This document shows positions 1 through 6,100 of a stretch of 11,909 nucleotides of DNA, one piece after another (the first letter of the stretch is position 1; every line of letters begins with the position of its first letter). The notes under the pieces were generated by a model. The model did not search any database and was not told the DNA's origin. It worked only from the letters and a program-made list of their open reading frames with translations. The stretch comes from Chloroflexia bacterium (GTDB taxonomy: Bacteria; Chloroflexota; Chloroflexia; QHBQ01; JADMIH01), in assembly GCA_025927935.1 (NCBI GenBank), contig JAICKM010000138.1, forward strand, positions 1 to 11,909, written 5' to 3'. The translations under genes and the position numbers were made by a program.

Positions 1-101
1 AACTGGATGCCTGGGGCGAGAACGAACGCGCCTTGCCGCTCTACGAAGGGGTGGGCTTCCGCATCAGCCGCCAGGGCCAGTCTTACGAGCGCAGGCTTTA
101 G
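1..101 (+). CDS. GNAT-family N-acetyltransferase, C-terminal fragment
   Basis: This is the 3' end of a gene that begins before the window; the reading frame starts at base 3 and ends with TAG at 99-101. The visible 32 residues begin LDAWGENERALPLYEGVGF. The pattern N-x-x-A-x-x-LYE-x-x-GF is the classic motif B end of the GNAT fold, where the Asn and the aromatic residue lie near the acetyl-CoA thiol and the beta-bulge. The short tail ending YERRL matches the last beta strand of many GNATs. GNAT enzymes move an acetyl group from acetyl-CoA to an amine on a small molecule, peptide or protein, but nothing here shows the substrate. The family call is fairly safe; the specific function cannot be given. 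It is followed by two hairpins that may end its transcript. Confidence 0.8.
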   Translation, partial: LDAWGENERALPLYEGVGFRISRQGQSYERRL

Positions 102-127
102 ACCCGTCACACCGCGAGTCCTATGCA

Positions 128-155
128 TAGGGGCCGGTTTAAAAACCGGCCCCTA
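128..155. repeat. Perfect 13-bp palindrome (REP-like or terminator)
   Basis: The arms TAGGGGCCGGTTT (128-140) and AAACCGGCCCCTA (143-155) are perfect reverse complements with only AA between them, which would give a very stable hairpin. It lies 26 bases after the GNAT stop. There is no clear T-run after it, so it is not a canonical rho-independent terminator on the plus strand, although it could still stop or protect the transcript. The TAGGGGC...GCCCCTA form resembles dispersed intergenic palindromes I associate with Chloroflexota genomes; that part is recollection and needs a genome search. Confidence 0.7.
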
Positions 156-178
156 CCATTGCATCCGCTGCCTCCTCG

Positions 179-203
179 AACCGCTGGGGCCGGCCCAGCG
201 GTT
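179..203. terminator. Second intergenic hairpin (possible terminator)
   Basis: Arms AACCGCTGGG (179-188) and CCCAGCGGTT (194-203) pair perfectly around the 5-base loop GCCGG. There is no U-tract. The right arm overlaps the -35 box of the promoter at 202-230, so besides ending the upstream acetyltransferase transcript, a protein bound to this dyad could affect the downstream promoter. The stem is directly visible; its role is inferred. Confidence 0.45.
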
Positions 204-230
204 GCCCCTATCCGCCGGCTGTGCTATTAT
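202..230 (+). promoter_or_regulatory. Sigma70-like promoter for the DUF2378 gene
   Basis: A -35 TTGCCC (202-207) is followed after exactly 17 bases by a -10 TATTAT (225-230), which has an extended-10 TGC just upstream (222-224). Transcription would begin near 237 and leave a leader of about 95 bases before the ATG at 332. It is a prediction from consensus match only. Confidence 0.55.
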
Positions 231-331
231 GAAGGCCAAGCCACGCGCCGGTATATGCTACATCCAGTAGGCGTACAGCGGTCCCGGTGGGCCAACGACG
301 CGGGCGTGCGAGATCGCGAAGGGAATCCCCG

Positions 332-931
332 ATGGCTGACTCATCCATCCCTGCCCCCAACCCCATCATTCGTATCGAGCGCCCGCCCATGCCCGACAGC
401 GAAAAGCGCTATCTCACCCAGTTGGATGTGGCGATGGAAACCGTGGGCGACGCGCTCACCCCGGAACTGCGCGCCCAGATTCAGACGGAGTTCGGCGCCT
501 ACCTGGGGAAAGCCGGGCATCCGTGCCTGATTGCCAACCGGCTCAACGATCTGTTGTGCCGCAACTGTTTCGGCGACCGCCCGCTGGCCGAAGCGCGGCG
601 CCTCTTCGGTCGCGCCTCCGTTGGCCACTACCGGGAGTCGATCCTGGGCCGGGTCATGCTTGCAGCGATCCCGATCATGGGCATGGAGCGCATCGTCCGC
701 ATGATCCCGCGCGACTTTGCCGCAACCACCAACTACGGCACCCGCTCGGCGACCGAGATCGGTCCCCGCCACTGGCGCTGTGATTTCGAGGACGAAATTA
801 TGTACCCCGAAATTATCCAGGGCATCATCGAGGCCGTCGGCGAAATGGCCCATGTGCCCGGCCTGCAGGTGACCTGCACACTACGCGGCCCCCGGCATTT
901 CTCATTTGCGATTACCTGGCAGGCCAGGTAA
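332..931 (+). CDS. DUF2378 / TIGR02265 family protein
   Basis: This 199-residue protein has no signal peptide or membrane segment, so it is probably cytoplasmic. Start ATG at 332 is chosen because a purine-rich AAGGGA (319-324) sits 7 bases upstream; an in-frame ATG at 287 would add 15 basic residues and has no good ribosome site. The layout matches the TIGR02265/DUF2378 family, first described as a paralogous group in Myxococcus: an early LFGRASVGHYRES stretch (residues 91-103), then LGR (105-107), an NYGTRSATEIG segment (134-144), and a C-terminal MYPEIIQGIIEAVGE region (157-171) in which the family has a G-x-x-x-x-x-x-x-G helix. A CRNC pair at 76-79 and further Cys at 65, 150 and 182 are present. 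Function is unknown for the family; a role in signalling or regulation is only speculation. It is a single-gene unit facing a convergent gene. Confidence 0.72.
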   Translation: MADSSIPAPNPIIRIERPPMPDSEKRYLTQLDVAMETVGDALTPELRAQIQTEFGAYLGKAGHPCLIANRLNDLLCRNCFGDRPLAEARRLFGRASVGHYRESILGRVMLAAIPIMGMERIVRMIPRDFAATTNYGTRSATEIGPRHWRCDFEDEIMYPEIIQGIIEAVGEMAHVPGLQVTCTLRGPRHFSFAITWQAR

Positions 932-1045
932 AACGAGTCTACCGCCGGCTGGACCACAGGCCGATCTCGTATAGGCGCGATCTATGGCGTGCGGTCTGCG
1001 CTAGTTCCGGGCAGTGCCGTCCCGCCTCCGGGGAGTATTGCCACG

Positions 1046-1090
1046 CCCCACCAGGCGCGATGAATCGCGCCCGTCGCCGGGGAAGTGGGG
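1046..1090. terminator. Nested palindrome between convergent genes
   Basis: The gap between the DUF2378 gene and the convergent MBL gene holds an inner stem GGCGCGAT (1054-1061) / ATCGCGCC (1064-1071) with a GA loop, inside a possible outer stem CCCCAC (1046-1051) / GTGGGG (1085-1090). Its place between two converging stop codons suits a bidirectional terminator, but there are no T-runs on either side, so it could equally be a dispersed intergenic repeat. The rest of the 932-1105 gap shows nothing else I can name. Confidence 0.4.
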
Positions 1091-1105
1091 TTGCGGGAAA
1101 CGGCG

Positions 1106-2062
1106 CTACTTGCCCCAGGCGGTCAGGTCCGGGTCGGTCTTGCGCCAGTAGCGGATGTAGCCGTCGGTGCTCATCTCGTAGCTGCCCGCCAGTTCGTAGC
1201 GGCGGACGGCGTCCTCCTCGGCTTGCAGGCGTAGAGCCGGCGTGCCCGCCAGTTCTAGGGTGTGGATCACTTCGGCGCGGGTCTGCCCGCCGCGCATGGC
1301 CGTGTGGACGATGTCGCCCCAGATCTGGAGGCGGGTGCGCAGTTCGTGCAGGTGGCGCGGCGCGTCGGCGAAGGGGCCGAAGTGGGTCAGGTAGAGCACC
1401 GCCGGGATGGGTTGCAGCGCCATAATGCGGTCGATCGAGGCGTTCCAGAGGCCCAGGTCGAGATCGGGCGGCGGGGTCGGCGGGCGCACATAGTTATGGC
1501 CCTGCAAGCGCACCCCGGCCACATCGCCCGTGAACACATGCCCGCCCCGGCTGCGGTCATAATAGGCCACGTGGTGCGAGGCATGTCCCGGCGTATAGAG
1601 CACCTCCAGTTCCCGGCCCCCCGCCTGGACGAGATCGCCGTCCTTCAGGACGACCACGCGCTCTTCGGGCACCGGCAGGAATGCCCCCCACAGCCGGTCC
1701 ATCTGGTCACCGTAGATGCGCTGGGCGCTCGCCAGCAGTTTGCTGGGGTCGATCATGTGGGCCGCGCCGTTTTCGTGGACGTAGAGCTTGGCCTGCGGCA
1801 TCTGTTGCAGCAACTCCCCGGCGGCGCCGGCGTGGTCGAGGTGAATGTGCGTGACCAGCAGCTTTTTGATCGCCGCCGGGTCGATCCCGGCGCCGCGCAC
1901 CCCTTCGAGCAAAGCCGGGATGGTCGAGCCGGGTCCCACCTCAATCAGGGCCAGGTCGTCGTTCGGCCCTTTCAGCAGATAGGCGGCGATCACGCCGGGC
2001 GCATCCTGGAACAGCAGGTCGATCAGGTAGAGATCTTCATCCAGTTGCAATGGAGCGGGCAT
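1106..2062 (-). CDS. MBL-fold metallo-hydrolase
   Basis: The 318-residue protein is a metallo-beta-lactamase-fold hydrolase. The metal-binding set is complete: THIHLDHAG gives H72, H74, D76 and H77; TPGHASHH gives H160; TGD gives the bridging D180; and LTHFGP gives H227. This indicates a dinuclear metal centre (usually Zn, or Fe/Zn in glyoxalase II-like members). The first half carries the alpha-beta MBL sandwich; after residue 235 a helical tail of about 80 residues follows, as in glyoxalase II-like and broad MBL subgroups. The exact substrate (a thioester, lactone or phosphoester) cannot be read from sequence. There is no signal peptide, so it is cytoplasmic. The ATG at 2060-2062 is preceded by AAGGAAG with 8 bases spacing. 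The gene is divergent from recN and convergent with the DUF2378 gene, so it stands alone as a transcription unit. Confidence 0.9.
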   Translation of the reverse strand: MPAPLQLDEDLYLIDLLFQDAPGVIAAYLLKGPNDDLALIEVGPGSTIPALLEGVRGAGIDPAAIKKLLVTHIHLDHAGAAGELLQQMPQAKLYVHENGAAHMIDPSKLLASAQRIYGDQMDRLWGAFLPVPEERVVVLKDGDLVQAGGRELEVLYTPGHASHHVAYYDRSRGGHVFTGDVAGVRLQGHNYVRPPTPPPDLDLGLWNASIDRIMALQPIPAVLYLTHFGPFADAPRHLHELRTRLQIWGDIVHTAMRGGQTRAEVIHTLELAGTPALRLQAEEDAVRRYELAGSYEMSTDGYIRYWRKTDPDLTAWGK

Positions 2063-2159
2063 AGAGCGGTCTTCCTTACGCTAATAGCTGCGGCGCCGCA
2101 CACAGAGATGCGCGCCAATCGGAGCGGGCGCGGACAAGCCGGCACGCGTGTAACGGTGC

Positions 2160-2165
2160 ATTATA
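2160..2165 (-). promoter_or_regulatory. Possible -10 box for the MBL gene
   Basis: Read on the minus strand this is a perfect TATAAT, about 98 bases upstream of the MBL start codon. No good -35 is found at 16-18 bases (the 17-base position reads GTAGGT), so the promoter may depend on an activator or may be fortuitous. It lies about 50 bases from the start of the divergent recN promoter. Confidence 0.4.
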
Positions 2166-2212
2166 ACATAGACGAGTGGGAGACCTACAGGCTGGTGAAA
2201 GTAGAACAGACG

Positions 2213-2241
2213 TTGCAAAATATGATCTGGAATGGTACAAT
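2213..2241 (+). promoter_or_regulatory. Sigma70-like promoter for recN
   Basis: A -35 TTGCAA (2213-2218), a 17-base spacer and a -10 TACAAT (2236-2241) with an extended-10 TGG (2233-2235) form a strong predicted promoter. The start would be near 2248, leaving an approximately 120-base leader before the recN GTG. I see no LexA box (Gram-positive GAAC-N4-GTTC or E. coli type) overlapping it, so SOS control is not evident from the sequence. Confidence 0.65.
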
Positions 2242-2367
2242 AGTAATGGTATCTTTGCGCCCTGAGCGCCGATAGCCCCGTCCTGGCACCCTCCGGATGC
2301 CGCTTCGTACCTCCGAGGAGAGTGCGTCTTCAGACCCATTCAAGTTTGTGCAAGATGAGGTAACAGC

Positions 2368-4308
2368 GTGCTGGCAGAGCTTTCCATCAGCAATTTCGCC
2401 ATTATCGACCGGCTCAGTCTCAAGTTTGGGCCGGGCTTCAACGCCCTCACCGGGGAAACCGGCGCGGGGAAGTCGATCATTATCGACGCGATGTCGGCCA
2501 TGCTGGGCGCGAAGGTCGGCGCCGAGTTCGTGCGCCACGGCTTCCCCACGGCGCGGGTCGAAGGCTTCTTCAATACCCAGCAACTCGATGCCGAGGCGCG
2601 GACCGCGGTGCAACGCCGGTTGGTGGCCGCCGGGCTGCTGGACGAAGACGGCGAGGACGACGGCACCCTGGTGCTCAGCCGCGAGATCCACGCGGGCGGG
2701 CGCACGGTGGCCCGTGTCAACGGCAGCCTGGTCAATCTGCCGACTTTGCAGGAGATCGGCCAACTGCTGATCGACATCCACGGCCAGACCGAGCACCAGT
2801 CGCTGCTGCGCGTCAGCACCCATCTCGATCTGCTGGACCAGCATGCCGGGGTGGAACATGAGCGCGCGCAACTGGCCGATCTGGTGATCCGCCTGCGCCA
2901 AGTGCGCAAAGATCTCGCCACCCTGCAGCGCGACGAGCGGGAACTGGCTCGCCGCGCCGATCTGCTCACGTTCCAGGTGGACGAGATCGAGAAGGCCGAA
3001 CTGGCGCCGGGCGAAGACGAGGAACTGGCCCAGGAGCGTACCCGCCTGATCAACGCCGAGCGCCTGGGCAGCCTGGCCGACGGCATCTATAGCCTGCTCA
3101 TCGCGGGCAATGAAGATGCGGACGAATATGTGGCGCGCAGCAATGGCCGCAACGGGCGCGGGGTAGCGGCGACCGGCGGCAAGCCGGTGCGCGACGCGCT
3201 GGGCGAGGCCACGGGGTTGCTGAGCGAATTAATTCGCTATGATGCCACGCTGAGCAGCCAGGAGGGCGCATTGCAGACGTTGCTCGACGGCGTGGAAGAA
3301 CTGGGCCGCGAGATACGCAACTACCGTGAGCGTGTAGAGCACGACCCGGAGCGCCTGATGGAAGTCGAAGAGCGCATCAGCCTGCTGCACGAACTGAAGC
3401 GCAAATACGCACCGACCATCGACGAGATCATCGAGTTTGGCCGCCAGGCCGCCGCGGAACTGGATACGCTCACCCACAGCGAGGAGCGCATCGCCGAACT
3501 GCAAGAGGAAGAGGCGGCGCTGCTGGAGGAAGCAGGCACGCTGGCCGACGCCTTGTCGCAGCGCCGCCAGGAGGCGGGCGAGCGCCTGGCCCGCACCGTG
3601 GAGGAGTCGATGCGCGAGTTGCTGATGGGCAGCATCCAGTTCGCTACGAGCATCACGCGCACGCCTGATCCGCACGGCCTGCCTGCGCCCGGCCCCGATG
3701 GGCAACCCGGCACCTGGGCCTTCGACACACGCGGCATCGACCGGGTCGAGTTCCTGATCTCGCCCAACCCCGGCGAACCGCTCAAACCGCTCTCCAAGAT
3801 CGCGTCCGGCGGCGAAACCTCGCGGCTGATGCTGGCGATGAAGTCGATCCTCTCCGCCGCCGACCACACGCCCACCCTGATCTTCGACGAGATCGACGTA
3901 GGCGTGGGCGGGCGCAGCGGCCAGGTGGTCGGCGAAAAGCTCTGGTCGCTCACCGATCATCACCAGGTGCTCTGCATCACGCACCTGCCGCAGATCGCCG
4001 CCTTCGCCGACTCGCACTTCCGCATCACCAAGAAGGTGAAGGATCAGCGCACCAGCACCCAGGTGGACGAACTGGCGGCCCCAGAGCGCGCCCACGAAAT
4101 CGCGGCCATGCTGGGCGGCACGCCGGTTACATCGAGCAGCCTGGAGAATGCCCGCGAGATCATCCGCCATATCGAGCAGAGCAAGGCGCTGCGCAACGGC
4201 GCGACGGCCAGCGATCTGCTGGCGACCGCGGGCGCGGCCAGCCTGCCGCCCGAGGCGGACGGTAACGGCCGCACCCCCGCCTGGCCGCGCGTCGCCGAGC
4301 GGACTTAG
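2368..4308 (+). CDS. recN: DNA repair protein RecN
   Basis: RecN is an SMC-like ATPase that acts early in repair of DNA double-strand breaks. The N-terminus MLAELSISNFAIIDRL is typical. The Walker A is GETGAGKS (residues 29-36), and the HGQTEHQ Q-loop region is at 138-144. A long, charged coiled-coil region fills roughly 150-430. The ABC signature SGGE is at 480-483, Walker B LIFDE ends in D507-E508, and the ITHLPQIAA switch contains H539. The start is GTG at 2368: an in-frame TGA at 2356-2358 rules out anything upstream, and GATGAGG lies 7 bases before it. At 646 residues it is longer than the usual 550-580. The extra length comes from a Gly/Arg/Asn-rich insertion (about 249-275) in the coiled-coil region and a tail after about residue 610 that is poor in conserved features. 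The stop TAG overlaps the stop of the convergent dual-OB gene by 4 bases. Confidence 0.97.
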   Translation: MLAELSISNFAIIDRLSLKFGPGFNALTGETGAGKSIIIDAMSAMLGAKVGAEFVRHGFPTARVEGFFNTQQLDAEARTAVQRRLVAAGLLDEDGEDDGTLVLSREIHAGGRTVARVNGSLVNLPTLQEIGQLLIDIHGQTEHQSLLRVSTHLDLLDQHAGVEHERAQLADLVIRLRQVRKDLATLQRDERELARRADLLTFQVDEIEKAELAPGEDEELAQERTRLINAERLGSLADGIYSLLIAGNEDADEYVARSNGRNGRGVAATGGKPVRDALGEATGLLSELIRYDATLSSQEGALQTLLDGVEELGREIRNYRERVEHDPERLMEVEERISLLHELKRKYAPTIDEIIEFGRQAAAELDTLTHSEERIAELQEEEAALLEEAGTLADALSQRRQEAGERLARTVEESMRELLMGSIQFATSITRTPDPHGLPAPGPDGQPGTWAFDTRGIDRVEFLISPNPGEPLKPLSKIASGGETSRLMLAMKSILSAADHTPTLIFDEIDVGVGGRSGQVVGEKLWSLTDHHQVLCITHLPQIAAFADSHFRITKKVKDQRTSTQVDELAAPERAHEIAAMLGGTPVTSSSLENAREIIRHIEQSKALRNGATASDLLATAGAASLPPEADGNGRTPAWPRVAERT

Positions 4309-5012
4309 CGCTCGCTGTCGGTGAAGAGCGGGTCGTCGGCCAGGTGGATGTTGTTCACCTGGAGCCAGTGCCGCGCCGTCGTGTGGCCCAGCTTTAAGTA
4401 GGCGCGCGTCAGGCCCACGCCGAGCAGCACGCTGGTGCCTTCATCGATCCGCGCCGCCATGTCCTCGATGACCTCGTAGCGTGGTGTCTTGTGATCCGTC
4501 TCGTAGAGCCGTATATCGGTCACGGGCAGATCCAGCGGCGGCAAGGTTGGGGTCGTCGTGACGCTGACGCGGATCTTGTTGTATTTGTCCACGTGAAGTA
4601 GGGGCTGATCCGCGCTTAAACAGCCGAGCGACGCCTGCCCCTTCCCCGGCTCCATGACGCAAGTGTGATCGATTGGCGTTAGTTCAGGGCCGAAGATATC
4701 GGTTAGCCGGGCCTGCGACGTTTGCCGCAGCATCTGCCAGAAGGCCGGCGCTTTCATCATGCCGGCATGGCGGGCCTGCTTGAACAAAAACAGGTGGTCC
4801 TCCATTTCAGGCCGCCGCCCTTGGTAGGTTGTCGTGCCCAGGTCGATCACCGAGCCAATATCGAATATCCCCCCGCAGCGGCGCAACATGGCAGTCGCCA
4901 GCCGGGTGCTGTTCAGCACGGGCCGCACATGCGCCCCGGTATCCAGGTCGATGCCGGCCACGCAGATATACCCGATGTCCATGCGGGTCAAATGGCTGAC
5001 CACGATGCGCAT
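4305..5012 (-). CDS. Probable dual OB-fold protein linked to DUF488
   Basis: This 235-residue cytoplasmic protein is the last gene of a three-gene operon. It starts MRIVVSHLTRMDIGYICVAG and contains HVRPVL (28-33) and the C-terminal HWLQVNNIHL (215-224) with LLGVGLTR (196-203). I recognise these as hallmarks of a family called 'dual OB domain-containing' that occurs beside DUF488 genes; that assignment rests on memory, not on a search. Two OB barrels would suggest binding of nucleic acid or a nucleotide-like ligand. The start at 5012 is chosen for its AGGAGAG ribosome site 6 bases upstream; a longer in-frame reading to 5117 adds a Pro/Gly-rich tail with no such site and would overlap the upstream gene. 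Only 11 bases separate it from the upstream DUF488 gene. Alternatives: a protein of unknown fold. The family call is moderate; the biochemical role is unknown. Confidence 0.6.
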   Translation of the reverse strand: MRIVVSHLTRMDIGYICVAGIDLDTGAHVRPVLNSTRLATAMLRRCGGIFDIGSVIDLGTTTYQGRRPEMEDHLFLFKQARHAGMMKAPAFWQMLRQTSQARLTDIFGPELTPIDHTCVMEPGKGQASLGCLSADQPLLHVDKYNKIRVSVTTTPTLPPLDLPVTDIRLYETDHKTPRYEVIEDMAARIDEGTSVLLGVGLTRAYLKLGHTTARHWLQVNNIHLADDPLFTDSER

Positions 5013-5023
5013 GAGTTGCTCTC

Positions 5024-5461
5024 CTACAGGTGAACGATCTGGATATCCCCCCACTTTGCCTGGAGGTACTCCAGCACCAACCGCCGGTGGCACTGCTCCG
5101 CCGTCGTCTCGCTGCACAGCAACACCGTCGGCATGGCGAAGCCCGCGCGGTCGATTTTGTCCTCGACCCGGCGCGCGGCCATGAGCGCCAGAAATTGGCG
5201 CTCATAATCCTGCCAACTGCCCTTTTGCTTCTTATAGGCGTCCAGCATCTCCTGGGTCGGAGCCAGCAGCGGCTCATGCACGTAGTCCGCGCCACAGATT
5301 TCCTTGAGGAAAAAGGGCAGGTTATCTTGCTTGGTAAAGCCGGCGAGTTGGGAGGAATTGTTGAGCCGCACATCCATGAGGCGCTTGATCCTCGCCGCTC
5401 TCAAGGCTCCGAAGAAGTCGGCGGCGTTCCTTTTCGTAAAACCGATCGTATAGATCTCCAT
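5024..5461 (-). CDS. DUF488 family protein, short divergent copy (B)
   Basis: The 145-residue protein begins MEIYTIGFTKRNAADFF and shows the DUF488 core: a TIGF start strand (5-8), MDVRLNNSSQLAGF (29-42), and the late motif CSETTAEQCHRR (116-127) whose C116, C124 and H125 match the family's CSE-x5-CHR signature. It belongs to the subgroup with LNNSSQLAGF after DVR rather than the SHPFSKY form of its neighbour. Function is unknown; the Cys/His cluster suggests a metal or catalytic site, which is inference. ATG at 5459-5461 follows a near-perfect GGAGGT at 6 bases; in-frame codons further upstream only lengthen a Gly/Arg-rich non-conserved stretch. The first 61 bases lie inside the upstream DUF488 gene in a different frame, which indicates tight co-translation. 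It is followed 11 bases later by the dual-OB gene. Confidence 0.85.
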   Translation of the reverse strand: MEIYTIGFTKRNAADFFGALRAARIKRLMDVRLNNSSQLAGFTKQDNLPFFLKEICGADYVHEPLLAPTQEMLDAYKKQKGSWQDYERQFLALMAARRVEDKIDRAGFAMPTVLLCSETTAEQCHRRLVLEYLQAKWGDIQIVHL

Positions 5462-5997
5462 ACTGTGACCTCCGCGGTATCGAAGAGTGAGGGCTGGACG
5501 GCACCGGTGTCCGGGCCGGCTTCTTCCAGCGCAAGTTCCGCCTCCGTTTGCAGGCGGCCGTCGCCACGGATGTGCTGCACGGGCGTGCCCCGCGCGGCAA
5601 GCACGCGCGCAACCAGCAGCCGCCGATGGCACCCGGCGGGATTCTCCTCGCTGCACATGACGGCGACGCGGTATTGCTGCCGGCCCTTCTCCAGCCGCGC
5701 AATGCCGTCGAGGAACAGCACTGATTCGGCCACGCGCCCATAGAGCACATGGCCCTCAGCGTCGTAATAATCGAGTTCCTCCGGGCGGCCCCCCAGTTCT
5801 TTGCCCAGGTAGAGATACCTCATGCCGGCGGCAGCGATTGCGTCTTTCAGCGCGGGGGCGTTGAAGTGCAGGGTGTATTTGGAAAAGGGATGCGAGCGCA
5901 CATCGACCAGCACGTCCACCCGGTGCGACTTCAAGAGGTGCAGAAATTCCTCCAGCGACTGGTTCGAGTGCCCGATGGTCAGGATGGGGTAACTCAT
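5401..5997 (-). CDS. DUF488 family protein (A), first gene of operon
   Basis: The 198-residue protein starts MSYPILTIGHSNQSLEEF, a textbook DUF488 opening. VDVRSHPFSKY lies at 31-41, YLGKELGGRP at 63-72, and CSEENPAGCHRR at 115-126, giving the conserved C115, C123 and H124. The core ends near residue 145. The last 50 residues are a flexible tail holding QPSLF at 168-172, which resembles a beta-sliding-clamp binding motif (consensus QL[SD]LF). DUF488 has no established activity; the tail and context point to DNA or nucleotide metabolism. The ATG at 5995-5997 follows a GGGGGAG ribosome site at about 5 bases. The 3' end overlaps gene B by 61 bases, so the last 20 codons of A also encode the start of B in another frame. 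The promoter at 6072-6100 drives the operon. Confidence 0.9.
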   Translation of the reverse strand: MSYPILTIGHSNQSLEEFLHLLKSHRVDVLVDVRSHPFSKYTLHFNAPALKDAIAAAGMRYLYLGKELGGRPEELDYYDAEGHVLYGRVAESVLFLDGIARLEKGRQQYRVAVMCSEENPAGCHRRLLVARVLAARGTPVQHIRGDGRLQTEAELALEEAGPDTGAVQPSLFDTAEVTVWRSIRSVLRKGTPPTSSEP

Positions 5998-6071
5998 GAC
6001 GACTCTCCCCCTTGCCGGTTTGGCGCAACCACGAGCCGGGCTGCGCGCGGGTTTGGCGTGAATTGTGGCCT

Positions 6072-6100
6072 ATTATAGCTGCGTTGATTCGCCGGTGCAA
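6072..6100 (-). promoter_or_regulatory. Promoter of the DUF488-DUF488-dualOB operon
   Basis: On the minus strand a -35 TTGCAC (complement of 6095-6100) and a perfect -10 TATAAT (complement of 6072-6077) are separated by 17 bases. The start would fall near 6065 and give a leader of about 68 bases before the first ATG. It is the best -10 match in the window that also has a recognisable -35. Confidence 0.65.

Noticed and set aside
1262..2275. Long plus-strand open frame (337 codons) opposite the MBL gene
   Set aside because: It is a GC-driven antisense shadow: rich in Arg, His, Gln and Val with no family motif, while the minus strand has all seven MBL metal ligands and a good ribosome site.
3229..4170. 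313-codon minus-strand open frame inside recN
   Set aside because: It lies opposite the conserved RecN signature, Walker B and switch motifs, shows no domain of its own and has biased antisense composition.
5013..5117. N-terminal extension of the dual-OB protein up to 5117
   Set aside because: The extra 35 residues are Pro/Gly-rich, have no ribosome site, and would overlap the conserved end of DUF488-B; the ATG at 5012 has a strong AGGAGAG.
5462..5656. N-terminal extension of DUF488-B up to 5656
   Set aside because: The extra 65 residues are Arg/Ala/Gly-rich antisense-like sequence overlapping the conserved Cys/His region of DUF488-A; the family start TIGF begins right after the ATG at 5461, which has GGAGGT.
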